DNA of 64,000 bases from Paenibacillus sp. MBLB1832 (GTDB lineage: Bacteria > Bacillota > Bacilli > Paenibacillales > NBRC-103111). Position numbers and translations under genes: made by a program. Shown piece by piece: positions 9,271 to 17,888 of this stretch. The notes under the pieces were generated by a model that was not told the origin of the DNA, did no database searches, and saw nothing but the letters and a program-made list of their open reading frames with translations. How positions within the stretch are numbered: the first letter of the stretch is position 1; each line of letters opens with the position of its first letter. The stretch spans positions 947,001 to 1,011,000 of the forward strand of contig NZ_CP130319.1 in the NCBI RefSeq assembly GCF_032271945.1, read 5' to 3'.

Positions 9271-10711
9271 ATGGATCACCGTGGCTTCAACGATCGGCTC
9301 GGTTGTTATTGTCGTCTACATCTTTATGACGATGCTCTTTTACTTGGTCCTGTTTTTCGTTGCGATTCGAACGATTCGTAAGAAGGCAGAATCCGTATCT
9401 TTTCAAAATGAAGAAATGATGCACTCATCTTTTAGTCCACCTTTATCCATCCTTGTACCAGCTTACAACGAAGAGCTCAACATTGTGGACAGCGTCCGCT
9501 CTTTGCTCGGCATCAATTACGGAACGTATGAAATCATCGTCGTGAACGATGGCTCCAAAGACGCGACCAAACAGAACATGATCGACGAGTTTGATATGTT
9601 CGAAGTCCAGCATCAAGTACGTTGGTCTGGATTAAACAAAGAGACAAAGCTGGTTCGCGGTATTTACCAGTCACGCATCCATCCAAACCTCAGGTTGGCT
9701 GATAAGGAAAACGGAGGCAAGGCCGATGCGTTGAACGCTGGAATCAATCTGGCGCATTATCCGTATGTCGTGTCGTTAGACGGTGATACCGTGCTCGATC
9801 CGGACGCTTTTCTTAAAATTATGAAGCCGATCGTGGAAGCAAAACCTGGAGAAGAAATCATCGCTTGCGGCGGTAGTGTCGGCATCGCCAACGGAAGCGT
9901 CGTCGACCGTGGTTACCTGGGCGAGGATGTTCGCTTGCCACGCAACTCGATTGTCATCATGCAGGTCATCGAATATTTTCGAGGATTCCTTATGGGAAGA
10001 ATCGGGTTAAGCAAGATGAATATGTTGCTGATCGTTTCCGGCGCGTTCGGCGTGTTTCGCAAAGATTGGCTGATGGAAGCGGGCGGCTACGAGACAGGCA
10101 CAATCGGGGAAGACATGGAGCTAATCGTAAGGCTGCATCGCTTAATTCGCCAAAAGAAGAGCAAGGCGCACATCGCATATATTCCCGATCCTGTGTGCTG
10201 GACGGAAGCGCCGGAGCAATTGAAGTATTTGAAGCGGCAGCGCATACGTTGGCATCGTGGATTGTTTGAGAGCCTATGGCGACATCGCGGCATGATGCTC
10301 AATCCGCGTTACGGACGAATCGGACTTGTATCGATGCCGTATTTTCTATTCGTGGAACTGCTCGGCCCAGTCGTTGAGTTGGTCGGATATGTGATCCTTG
10401 CCGTGCATGGGCTGATCGGCGATGTCAACATCGTTTTCAGTGCGTTGCTACTCATCGCCATGATCTTGTACGGCTCCTTTTTATCAATGGGGGCGGTACT
10501 TCTTGAGGAATGGGGAATGGGTAGATACAATCGAGTAGCCGATGTATCTCGGTTATTCTGGTGGGCGCTGTCGGAATCATTCTGGTATCGGCCGCTCCAA
10601 ACGGTATGGCGATGCCGAGGTCTTGTACAAGCGATTCTCGGAAAACGGCAAGAGTGGGGAGACATGGTTCGCAAAGGCATTTCCGTAGGTCAAGGGGGCA
10701 GCGGCAAATGA
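9251..10711 (+). CDS. Processive family 2 glycosyltransferase (BcsA/PgaC type)
   Basis: About 486 aa integral membrane enzyme that would polymerise a sugar from a nucleotide donor and pass it through the membrane. An N-terminal helix (about 14-38) precedes the GT-A domain: ILVPAYNEE, VVNDGSKD, KADALNAG, SLDGDTVLDPDA (DxD), GEDMEL (TED-like catalytic base) and QRIRWHRG, the QxxRW motif of processive synthases. Two or three further helices close the protein. The ATG at 9251 has AGGAG just upstream; a longer frame starting at 9104 lies inside the HEAT gene. Lack of a PilZ domain fits control through the regulator in the same operon. Product polymer unknown. Confidence 0.9.
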   Translation: MNATWSEWITVASTIGSVVIVVYIFMTMLFYLVLFFVAIRTIRKKAESVSFQNEEMMHSSFSPPLSILVPAYNEELNIVDSVRSLLGINYGTYEIIVVNDGSKDATKQNMIDEFDMFEVQHQVRWSGLNKETKLVRGIYQSRIHPNLRLADKENGGKADALNAGINLAHYPYVVSLDGDTVLDPDAFLKIMKPIVEAKPGEEIIACGGSVGIANGSVVDRGYLGEDVRLPRNSIVIMQVIEYFRGFLMGRIGLSKMNMLLIVSGAFGVFRKDWLMEAGGYETGTIGEDMELIVRLHRLIRQKKSKAHIAYIPDPVCWTEAPEQLKYLKRQRIRWHRGLFESLWRHRGMMLNPRYGRIGLVSMPYFLFVELLGPVVELVGYVILAVHGLIGDVNIVFSALLLIAMILYGSFLSMGAVLLEEWGMGRYNRVADVSRLFWWALSESFWYRPLQTVWRCRGLVQAILGKRQEWGDMVRKGISVGQGGSGK

Positions 10712-13059
10712 GAAAAATACGTAAAGCTGGGTACAGCCCTCATATGAAACGGAAAATATTTATTGCTTCTGCCGGTATTGCGCTGCTCCTAGGTGTTGTC
10801 GCGACGGTTTGGATGTCTGGTATTCTCACTTCTCGCAAGCATGTGGAGACCGTGAAGGTGGATGGATTGACGATTCCTGCGAACGTCGGGAGCCGCTATT
10901 TGCAGGTATACCACAATGGTACACCGCAAGATATACTGCTGAAGGGCGTTAATATGGGCATTGCCAAACCGGGGCATTTCCCGGGCGAAGCGGCGATATC
11001 AAAAGACGAATATTTGCGCTGGTTTCAGCAAATTGGTGACATGCATGCGAATGTATTGCGGATCTATACGCTGCATCCACCAGCTTTTTACGAGGCGCTT
11101 GAAGCGTACAATAAGAAGGCGGCAAATCCGCTATATGTGCTGCATGGCATCTGGATGAACGAGGACAAGCTTATCGCGTCAGAAGACGTGTTTGCCGATG
11201 AGAATACACAAGATTTTGCTGAGGAAACACGACGTACGATTGACGTGATCCACGGTAACGCCAAAATTCCAGTAAGGCCTGGCCATGCTTCAGGCTCTTA
11301 TACAGCGGACATTTCGGAGTATGTGCTCGGCTGGATCATCGGGGTCGAATGGGATCCTGAAGTTGTTATCTCAACGAACGCCAAGCATGCAAATGCGCCG
11401 GATTTCCAAGGTACCTACTTCCGGACGGAAAAGGCATCTCCCTTCGAGTCGTGGATAGCGGAAGCAATGGACGATACGGTCAAGTATGAAACGGAAACAT
11501 ACACATGGCAACGACCTATCAGTTTTACGAACTGGGTGACGACCGATCTGTTGAAGCATCCAGCAGAACCGAGTGAAAAGGAGGACGCCGTATCTATCAA
11601 TCCGAATGTCATCTGGCCAACATCCTCGCTCAAAGCCGGTTATTTCGCATCGTATCACGTATATCCCTATTATCCGGATTTCTTGAACTACGAAACGAAG
11701 TATACTGATTACATCGATCATCGCGGGCAAAAGAATAATTACGCAGGTTACCTGCGGGAACTGAAACAGGCGCACCGGATGCCGGTCGTTGTAGCAGAGT
11801 TCGGCGTTCCCTCTTCACGCGGTATGACGCATCGGAATGTCAGCGGTTGGAATCAAGGCTTTTTGTCCGAGGAGGAGCAAGGGGACATTGACAGTCGATT
11901 GTTCGAAGACATCTATCAGGAAGGAATGGCCGGCGGGCTTGTATTCTCCTGGCAGGACGAGTGGTTCAAGCGGACTTGGAATAACATGGACTACGACAAT
12001 CCCGATCGCCGTCCATTCTGGTCAAACGTTCAGACGAGTGAGCAATACTTCGGGTTAATGGGCTTTGATCCTGGTGCCTCAGAGCTGTTAGTGAAAGTGG
12101 ATGGGAAAACGAATGACTGGGAGAAAGCGGGTATCAAGCCGTTTGCTGTTGGTGGCAAAACGGGCGCAAGCGCCCTGCAGAAATATAATGACGGGTACGA
12201 CGAGCAACGGCAAGTTGACCGTCTGTATATGGCAAGTGACGAACGGTATGTCTACTTCCGTCTCGACTTTGGTAAGAGCGATAAGCCGCTCGATTGGACG
12301 AGAACGAATGCGACGATTATGCTCGATACGGTGCCAGGCCAAGGGCAGACGAAATTGCCGGGTGGCGTACTGACAAGCGATGCTGGGTTTGATTTTGCGA
12401 TCGATGTCAAAGGACCGAACACCTCCCGGATATGGATAGACAGCTATTACGATCTGCACGAACTGCAGTATGGCCGCATGCTCAACATGATTCCGCAGAC
12501 CGCATTTGCGGACAAGAAAAACAATGGCGTATTCCACAAACAGATGCTGACGTTAAATAAGCCGTTGACGATTCCGAATCGGCAAGGTGACGCTGCGGTT
12601 ATTCCCTTCGAATCCTACGAAACAGGCTTGCTTCGCTTCGGCGATGGTGACCCGGACAGTCCGCAATACGATTCTCTTACGGATGTGGCTGTAAATGCCA
12701 AGGATGCGATTGTCGAGCTGCGCATTCCCTGGCAACTACTCAATATCAAAGATCCCAGCATGCATGAAGCGGTTGGAGACATTAGGGAGAAGGGCCTTGA
12801 TGCAAGCGTGCAAACACCAGGCTTCCACGTTGCAGTCGTCACCTATAGGCCAGAACCAGACGAAGACACCACGCAGCATCTAGGGGGGGACGCAATTGCT
12901 GACTTCCTGCCATCTGCAAGCAACGGCGTGCTTCGTGCAAATGACATGCCGTTCTATCAATGGAAAGGGTGGGATTATCCTCAAACACACGAACGGTTGA
13001 AGAAATCGTACTACAAGCTGAAAGAAACATTTGCTGCTGTGCGGTTTCCAACGGATTAA
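10708..13059 (+). CDS. Membrane-anchored TIM-barrel glycosidase/transglycosylase-like protein
   Basis: 783 aa. A single N-terminal transmembrane helix (about 15-35) would place the protein outside the membrane. The first half looks like a GH5/GH72-like TIM barrel: LKGVNMGIAKPGHFPGE, HANVLRIYTLHPP, then E214 in GVEWDP and E364 in VVAEFGVPSSRG, the expected acid/base and nucleophile positions at strands 4 and 7. The second half is beta-rich (DNDGYDEQRQ-like and LYMASDERYVYFRLDF), reminiscent of carbohydrate-binding or DOMON-like folds. The ATG overlaps the stop of the GT gene and has AAGGGGG upstream; ATG 10744 is an alternative. Probably trims or remodels the polymer made by the synthase. Confidence 0.8.
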   Translation: MRKIRKAGYSPHMKRKIFIASAGIALLLGVVATVWMSGILTSRKHVETVKVDGLTIPANVGSRYLQVYHNGTPQDILLKGVNMGIAKPGHFPGEAAISKDEYLRWFQQIGDMHANVLRIYTLHPPAFYEALEAYNKKAANPLYVLHGIWMNEDKLIASEDVFADENTQDFAEETRRTIDVIHGNAKIPVRPGHASGSYTADISEYVLGWIIGVEWDPEVVISTNAKHANAPDFQGTYFRTEKASPFESWIAEAMDDTVKYETETYTWQRPISFTNWVTTDLLKHPAEPSEKEDAVSINPNVIWPTSSLKAGYFASYHVYPYYPDFLNYETKYTDYIDHRGQKNNYAGYLRELKQAHRMPVVVAEFGVPSSRGMTHRNVSGWNQGFLSEEEQGDIDSRLFEDIYQEGMAGGLVFSWQDEWFKRTWNNMDYDNPDRRPFWSNVQTSEQYFGLMGFDPGASELLVKVDGKTNDWEKAGIKPFAVGGKTGASALQKYNDGYDEQRQVDRLYMASDERYVYFRLDFGKSDKPLDWTRTNATIMLDTVPGQGQTKLPGGVLTSDAGFDFAIDVKGPNTSRIWIDSYYDLHELQYGRMLNMIPQTAFADKKNNGVFHKQMLTLNKPLTIPNRQGDAAVIPFESYETGLLRFGDGDPDSPQYDSLTDVAVNAKDAIVELRIPWQLLNIKDPSMHEAVGDIREKGLDASVQTPGFHVAVVTYRPEPDEDTTQHLGGDAIADFLPSASNGVLRANDMPFYQWKGWDYPQTHERLKKSYYKLKETFAAVRFPTD

Positions 13060-13168
13060 GCGCTGAATTATGAGCGTTCGATTTTGATCGAAAAATAATT
13101 ATTGAGTCGATTGATACAGCTAGTTGATCTACCCCCCTTTTTCAATGGATAACCATAGAGTAAGAACC

Positions 13169-13184
13169 AATCGAACCGGGGGAG
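13169..13184. repeat. AATCGAACCGGGGGAG intergenic repeat, copy 1
   Basis: A 16-mer that recurs with one mismatch at 23928-23943. Both copies precede a long hairpin (23 bp here, 13 bp there), so motif and hairpin may form one dispersed unit. Confidence 0.5.
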
Positions 13185-13211
13185 CTCAATATTAACATTA
13201 AAAAAATAAGG

Positions 13212-13271
13212 CTCAAAAGTGAAATAGCTTCCTCATCTTTCGAGGAAGCTATTTCACTTTTGAGTCTTTTT
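13212..13271 (+). terminator. Very strong hairpin, terminator of the polysaccharide operon
   Basis: Perfect 23-bp inverted repeat, 13212-13234 and 13242-13264, with a 7-nt loop and TCTTTTT after it. It lies about 150 bp past the TIM-barrel gene. The stem starts AAGGCTCAAAAGTG and, unlike ordinary terminators, is AT-rich and unusually long. Confidence 0.75.
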
Positions 13272-13370
13272 AGCGGAGGGAAAATATTTTATTATCCCAG
13301 GCACTTGAACCACATTCAGTCATATATAGGTGATAGCAGTTCGAACCTGGTTGAGGAGGATTTTATACAA

Positions 13371-14459
13371 ATGATGTTACCGAGTGAAAGGTATTTTGGT
13401 AAGTTTGAAGCGGTTTTTTTATTTTACGGGGCCATGCCTACAGGCGTTACTGTTTCTGAAACTGGGCGCATTTTTGTTTGCATGCCAAAATGGGGAGACG
13501 ATGTTAAATTTACGGTGGCTGAAATCGTTGGCGGTACATTACAGCCTTATCCTAGTTTAGACGCTAATGTGGTAAGCCAATATAATATCACAACGTCCTT
13601 CATTAGTGTCCAAAGTGTAGTTGCTGATGGAAAAGGTACGCTTTGGGTATTGGATACAGGAGCTCCTAATTTCTCAGAACCCATCAAAGGGGGGGCGAAG
13701 TTAGTCGCTGTTGATTTAAATTCAAATTCCATAAGAAGTGTATATACATTTACGGAAGATGTTGTCCTGCCAACCACTTATCTGAATGATGTCCGATTTG
13801 ATTTTCGTGTTGGTAAAGCAGGTTATGCTTATATAACGGATTCGTCTTCCCGAGGACCAGGCGCCATTATTGTCGTTGATTTAGAAACGGGCTATGCCAG
13901 GAGACGGTTAAATGGGGCAAATTCAACTTCGCCGGATCCCTATCTCTTACCGAAAGTTGAAGGTAAAATCCTGATGAATCGAAACCAAGACGGATCTACT
14001 TCACCCTTTAGATTGGCATCCGATGGTATAGCGATTTCCCCGGACGGCAAGATGTTGTATTTTTGTCCTCTCTCCAGTCGTCATCTGTACTCGATTCCAA
14101 CGGAAGCCCTAAGAGACCGAACGATACCGGATATGAATTTACAGGATCATGTGAAGTATTGGGGAGAAAAAGGTGCTTCAGATGGAATGATCACCGGTGC
14201 AAAAGGAACCCTTTATGCTGGAGATTACGAAAATAACAGTATTCGAAAGATATTGCCGAATGGCATCATGGAAACGATCGCACATGATCCGAGAATTTTA
14301 TGGCCGGATACTTTTTCGATTGGTCCAGATCAATACTTATATTTCATCGTGAACCAATTACATCGGCAGGCAAGATTTCATTACGGAAATGACCTGCGCC
14401 AGAAGCCTTATAGTTTACTCCGTATGAAAATAGACGAATCACCCGCTCCTACCTTTTAA
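13371..14459 (+). CDS. Major royal jelly protein/yellow-family beta-propeller
   Basis: About 362 aa. The blocks GAMPTGVTVSETGRIFVCM, PKWGDDVKFTVAEI, VQSVVADGKGTLWVLDTG and YLNDVRFDFRVGKAGYAYIT, DSSSRGPGAIIVVDLETG are characteristic of the MRJP/yellow family (PF03022), a six-bladed propeller seen in insects and scattered in bacteria. ASDGIAISPDGKMLYF and GTLYAGDYENNSIRKI are further blades. The ATG at 13371 has GAGGAGGA 10 bp upstream; an upstream TTG at 13260 would fall in the terminator hairpin and is rejected. No signal peptide is evident. Function in bacteria is not established; ligand binding or lactonase-like activity are possibilities. Confidence 0.85.
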   Translation: MMLPSERYFGKFEAVFLFYGAMPTGVTVSETGRIFVCMPKWGDDVKFTVAEIVGGTLQPYPSLDANVVSQYNITTSFISVQSVVADGKGTLWVLDTGAPNFSEPIKGGAKLVAVDLNSNSIRSVYTFTEDVVLPTTYLNDVRFDFRVGKAGYAYITDSSSRGPGAIIVVDLETGYARRRLNGANSTSPDPYLLPKVEGKILMNRNQDGSTSPFRLASDGIAISPDGKMLYFCPLSSRHLYSIPTEALRDRTIPDMNLQDHVKYWGEKGASDGMITGAKGTLYAGDYENNSIRKILPNGIMETIAHDPRILWPDTFSIGPDQYLYFIVNQLHRQARFHYGNDLRQKPYSLLRMKIDESPAPTF

Positions 14460-14737
14460 TAAATATTTCACTTTACAAAGTTGACTCTATTTGCATAGAA
14501 AATGTATTTCAACTGATCGTACTCGGTTTTTTATCAAAATAAAACCACTTTATCGGATTGTTTGAGCGCCAGCTTTCGCGTGCCCGCCGATCGTATCGCG
14601 ATTGGGCATGAGCATCTCCTTTGCAGATCCGTTTTTACTGACACCGACTCAAGTTGCTCCGAATATCCTATAGCTATGAATAGTTGTAAAAGGGGGCAAC
14701 GGTTATCAAATATAACGATCCCAAGTATGGATTCAGT

Positions 14738-15145
14738 ATGCGTATCCCTGATTGGTGGAAACCATATTTGGTTATCAAAAGATCGGGCCGATCTGGCGAT
14801 GAGGCATACGGCGTGCAATTTCTGTTCAAGTATCGCGGCAAAGTGTATACAGACATTTTCACCGTAAGTATGTACCGTATGACCCGAAAGCAATGGCGCG
14901 ACAAAGGCTATGAAGACTCGCCCTCCATCGTCCTCTACGCGGGGAACGGGCGCCTATTCGCCTATTACACGCCGGAGGAGCCTCCCGCTGAGTTTTTCGA
15001 CAACAAATCAAAGGATGGCTTCAACAAAAAATACGCCAAGCAGCTAAACCTTCTTAGGCGCATGATCAATGACGATGTCCCCAAGATCGCGAAGACGTTT
15101 AAGCCCGCTAATTACAAGCCCCGTAAAATAGTTAAAGCCCGCTGA
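14738..15145 (+). CDS. Small conserved-looking protein of unknown function
   Basis: 135 aa from ATG 14738, but homology-like text continues upstream (IKYNDPKYGFS) to an ATC at 14705, which has AGGGGG 8 bp before it while ATG 14738 has no ribosome site. The block YGFSMRIPDWWKPY resembles the start of small stress or lipoprotein domains of the form YGFSLPxSWKGY. Either the gene uses an ATC start or its true start and signal peptide are lost. The C-terminus is basic. Function not recognised. Confidence 0.55.
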   Translation: MRIPDWWKPYLVIKRSGRSGDEAYGVQFLFKYRGKVYTDIFTVSMYRMTRKQWRDKGYEDSPSIVLYAGNGRLFAYYTPEEPPAEFFDNKSKDGFNKKYAKQLNLLRRMINDDVPKIAKTFKPANYKPRKIVKAR

Positions 15146-15164
15146 GCGTCAGCGGGCTTTGTTG
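15134..15164 (+). terminator. Rho-independent terminator
   Basis: AAAGCCCGCTGA and TCAGCGGGCTTT form a 12-bp stem around GCG, overlapping the stop codon of the preceding gene and followed by GTTGCTT. Confidence 0.8.
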
Positions 15165-15184
15165 CTTAGTTATTAAATACATAG

Positions 15185-15667
15185 ATGGATAGCTCAATAA
15201 ATACAAAGAAACGGCAGCCTGCATATTGGCTGCCAAAAATGTTAGGTAGTGTTTCGCACCAATCACACACTTGGTTATGGGCTTGGGCAAACTCTCAGGC
15301 ACAGATTTCCTCAAATAGTTTGACACAGGCAATTAAGCTAAAAGCTTATGGTATTAAGAACAACATTCCTGAACTGACAAAAGAAAAGATCTCTGCGACC
15401 AATAATGAAGGACATGTAATTGCAAGTATTGCTTCTGGAATGTTCAAAAACCGTTTTTATTATGCAGGCAACTATGGTGCAGGAACAGCATTTTTTACTA
15501 TTGATGTGGCAGAAGATTTGATGGAACAACCTGAATCGGTATTGACGGTTACCAAGAGGTTTCTGACCTTTCGATTCGAAAAGCATCCCTTTCATTACTT
15601 GTGTCATTCTTTAAATTGCTCAGATTGGCTGCTTTTGTCTGCAAACCCTGTTTGGAATAAAAATTAA
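15185..15667 (+). CDS. DUF6882-like protein, probably truncated
   Basis: 160 aa. The block MLGSVSHQSHTWLWAWANSQ followed by a helical segment with YGI and later NNEGHVIASIASGMF resembles the DUF6882 family of unknown function (GxxxxxxxTWLWAWxN). The N-terminus is very short and the C-terminus ends in Leu/Ser-rich text unlike the family, so the gene may be a frameshifted fragment. No clear ribosome site is seen. The first base lies in an AT-rich gap after a terminator. Confidence 0.45.
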   Translation: MDSSINTKKRQPAYWLPKMLGSVSHQSHTWLWAWANSQAQISSNSLTQAIKLKAYGIKNNIPELTKEKISATNNEGHVIASIASGMFKNRFYYAGNYGAGTAFFTIDVAEDLMEQPESVLTVTKRFLTFRFEKHPFHYLCHSLNCSDWLLLSANPVWNKN

Positions 15668-15933
15668 TAATGTCATCAATAGTAGAAAATACGACACTAA
15701 CGCTTGAATCATGTGTACTTATGTTGATAGAAAACCGCTTTTCTGATGTAGTAACATCTTTATTTTATATTAGCATTTGGTGACTTTAAGCTTAATTTAA
15801 AGCTTCTTTCAGAGTAATTCCTGCCGTGACTATAGGAACTTTACCTGCAGGAAGTTGCACCTCTTCACCGTTTTGCGGCTTTTTCCCATGCGTGCTTCGC
15901 GATTACGGACATCAAATATACTGGGCTACTCGA
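15668..15933. other. Intergenic, no feature recognised
   Basis: AT-rich 266-bp stretch between the DUF6882-like gene and the ydjO-like gene. No coding frame, hairpin or repeat stands out. Confidence 0.4.
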
Positions 15934-16164
15934 CTAGGAGATTAGTCTGCCTTTATGAAGAGACTTCATATTTTTATTGGAGTTAGAAATGATAGGGAGC
16001 ATTTTCAAGCTACTAATCATGGGAGAGAGGCATTGGTGGCAAGTTGGGACGTACTCAAAAGAAAAATTGTCCCGAATCCACCCATTACAATCTTCTTTAT
16101 CGCATGCCCAGACTTTCGTGTTTTCATGAATGAGATCCTCTAACGATTTTCTTCGAAAATACAT
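15934..16164 (-). CDS. ydjO: YdjO-like cold-inducible zinc-ribbon protein
   Basis: 76 aa. Residues MYFRRKSLEDLIHENTKVWA then CDKEDCNGWIRDNFSF and PTCHQCLSPM match the small YdjO family (cold-inducible in B. subtilis); the two Cys pairs (CxxxxC and CxxC) probably bind zinc. The start is placed at 16164 because AAGGAGGAG lies 7 bp upstream; a longer frame begins at 16203 inside the csp terminator. It is directly downstream of csp on the same strand, so read-through past that terminator could express it during cold shock. Confidence 0.8.
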   Translation of the reverse strand: MYFRRKSLEDLIHENTKVWACDKEDCNGWIRDNFSFEYVPTCHQCLSPMISSLKMLPIISNSNKNMKSLHKGRLIS

Positions 16165-16183
16165 AGTTTTCTCCTCCTTAGAT

Positions 16184-16218
16184 AAAAAAACTGCCCTTAA
16201 CACTTGTTAAGGACAGTT
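16184..16218 (-). terminator. Terminator/attenuator between csp and ydjO-like gene
   Basis: On the minus strand AACTGTCCTTAA and TTAAGGGCAGTT form a 12-bp stem (one G-U type mismatch) with a 6-nt loop and seven T residues. It ends only about 4 nt before the ribosome site of the ydjO-like gene, so it both ends the csp message and gates ydjO. Confidence 0.75.
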
Positions 16219-16227
16219 CACTGTGAA

Positions 16228-16428
16228 TTACAGTTTTACAACATTTTCGGCTTGAGGACCGCGGTTGCCTTGAGCTACATTAAATTCAACGCGTTGTCCT
16301 TCGTCCAACGATTTGAATCCATCCCCTTGAATAGCGGAGAAATGAACAAATACGTCATTTCCGCCCTCCATTTCAATAAATCCAAAGCCTTTCTCTGCGT
16401 TAAACCATTTCACTGTTCCTGTTTCCAT
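16228..16428 (-). CDS. CspA-family cold shock protein
   Basis: 66 aa single-domain OB-fold RNA/DNA chaperone. RNP1 is KGFGFI and RNP2 is VFVHFSAI; [18 protein letters not shown] and GPQAENVV are canonical. AGGTAATTTT upstream gives the ribosome site. The promoter side is a 320-bp divergent region shared with the des operon, and a long 5' leader typical of csp genes fits in it. Confidence 0.96.
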   Translation of the reverse strand: METGTVKWFNAEKGFGFIEMEGGNDVFVHFSAIQGDGFKSLDEGQRVEFNVAQGNRGPQAENVVKL

Positions 16429-16617
16429 AATAAAATTACCTCCAAATTGTTATTAACATGCTTTTTTAAACAAAAAAAATCACACATTGAAAAAGGCACC
16501 ATTACACAAATGATCACTTTTTCAATATGTGAGTTTATGTCAAAGCTGTTTTATAACCTTATGTTAGCACACAAAAATGTAATAAGCAAATGTTAATGGT
16601 TCCCTTGCTCTTCCTAT

Positions 16618-16654
16618 ATGACATTTGTCATACCCGCTACATGATGTTTATGAC
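16618..16654 (+). promoter_or_regulatory. Candidate DesR operator upstream of des
   Basis: ATGACATTTGTCAT (16618-16631) is a palindrome with 6-bp arms, followed by ATGA at 16641 and ATGAC at 16650, 32 bp (three helical turns) from the first ATGAC. DesR in B. subtilis binds a pair of such half-site clusters just upstream of its target promoter; position 10-45 bp before the -35 box here fits an activator. Inference from position and symmetry. Confidence 0.55.
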
Positions 16655-16663
16655 TGCAACGAA

Positions 16664-16692
16664 TTGAAAGCGATATCTATAATGAATATAAG
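16664..16692 (+). promoter_or_regulatory. des: Candidate SigA promoter of des-desK-desR
   Basis: TTGAAA (16664-16669), 17-bp spacer, TATAAG (16687-16692). A second possible -10, TATAAT, lies at 16678-16683. The ribosome site GAGGAGGA follows about 40 bp later. Confidence 0.5.
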
Positions 16693-16749
16693 ATACTACA
16701 ACTGATATTCGCTAAAGTCCTGCGCACCATATCGAGGAGGAACTACACA

Positions 16750-17820
16750 ATGACACAATCCACGCTAACTAACTTAAAAAAACAGGTTGCCCCTTATGAA
16801 AAATCAAATACGAGGGATAGTATCAAACAATTAATTAACACCATAGGACCTTTATTCGTTCTATGGATAGCTGCGTATCTAAGCCTATCTATATCCTATT
16901 GGATCACACTACCGATTACGATCATCGCATCCGGTTTCGTTATACGAACTTTTATCATTTTCCATGATTGTTGTCATCAATCTTTCTTCAAAAGCCGTAG
17001 AGCTAACGAAATAATCGGTACGATTACGGGTATCCTTACACTCTTTCCCTATCAGCAATGGAAGAATAGTCATTCTATCCATCATGCAACGAGCAGTAAC
17101 CTCGAGAAACGTGGAGTAGGTGATATGTGGGTACTTACCGTCGACGAATATGCGGCTTCTTCCATATGGGTTCAAATTGCTTATCGGTTATATCGGAATC
17201 CATTTATTATGTTCGGACTTGGTCCCATCTTTTTGTTCCTATTTACGAACCGCTTTAATACGAAAGGTGCAAGACGAAAGGAAAGAATCAGTACTTATAT
17301 GACGAATGTCTCCATCCTTGCTTTATATGGGGGACTGAACTGGATAATTGGCTGGCAGTCGTTTGTTCTGATCCAAGCTCCAATCATGTTCATAGCGGGC
17401 TTGATGGGAATCTGGCTATTTTATGTGCAACATCAATTTGAATCCTCCTACTTCGAGAATGAGGATGAGTGGAGTTATGTGAAAGCCGCGGTAGATGGAA
17501 GCTCTTACTATAAGCTGCCGAAGCTTTTGCAATGGATTACTGGAAATATTGGGTTTCATCATGTCCATCATTTGAGTCCGAAAGTGCCAAATTATAATTT
17601 GGAAAAGGCGCATAATGCCACACCTCTGCTTCAAAAAGCAACGACCATTACAATCGGCACCAGTTTGAAGTCGCTAAGTTTCCGTCTATGGGATGAGCAT
17701 AACAAAACGTTTGTCGGTTATAAAAATAAAAATCGGGTGCACCGTAAGGTAGATGAGCATGATTCTTTGCTTAACCCAATAAAAGTAAAAGTCCGTAAAT
17801 CAAGCTTGCAAGGGCAGTAA
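16750..17820 (+). CDS. des: Membrane fatty acid desaturase
   Basis: 356 aa acyl-lipid desaturase that introduces a double bond into membrane phospholipid acyl chains on cooling. Three His boxes bind the di-iron centre: HDCCH (72-76), HSIHH (108-112) and HHVHH (270-274). About four transmembrane helices (around 33-70, 155-167 and 185-225). The gene is followed after 68 bp by a DesK-type kinase and a DesR-type regulator, the same logic as the B. subtilis des system where the products control des transcription. Confidence 0.96.
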   Translation: MTQSTLTNLKKQVAPYEKSNTRDSIKQLINTIGPLFVLWIAAYLSLSISYWITLPITIIASGFVIRTFIIFHDCCHQSFFKSRRANEIIGTITGILTLFPYQQWKNSHSIHHATSSNLEKRGVGDMWVLTVDEYAASSIWVQIAYRLYRNPFIMFGLGPIFLFLFTNRFNTKGARRKERISTYMTNVSILALYGGLNWIIGWQSFVLIQAPIMFIAGLMGIWLFYVQHQFESSYFENEDEWSYVKAAVDGSSYYKLPKLLQWITGNIGFHHVHHLSPKVPNYNLEKAHNATPLLQKATTITIGTSLKSLSFRLWDEHNKTFVGYKNKNRVHRKVDEHDSLLNPIKVKVRKSSLQGQ

Positions 17821-17888
17821 ATACATCGTTTCATGTTTATGCTAAAATATAATTAAATTATGTTGAAGAAAAAGAGGCTAAACGGACT

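Noticed and set aside
10309..10680. 123-codon minus-strand frame inside the glycosyltransferase gene
   Set aside because: Antisense to a conserved membrane enzyme; repetitive Ser/Thr/Arg composition typical of a shadow.
13260..13370. TTG 13260 as start of the royal-jelly-type gene
   Set aside because: It falls in the terminator stem and the extra 37 residues are not family-like, whereas ATG 13371 has GAGGAGGA.
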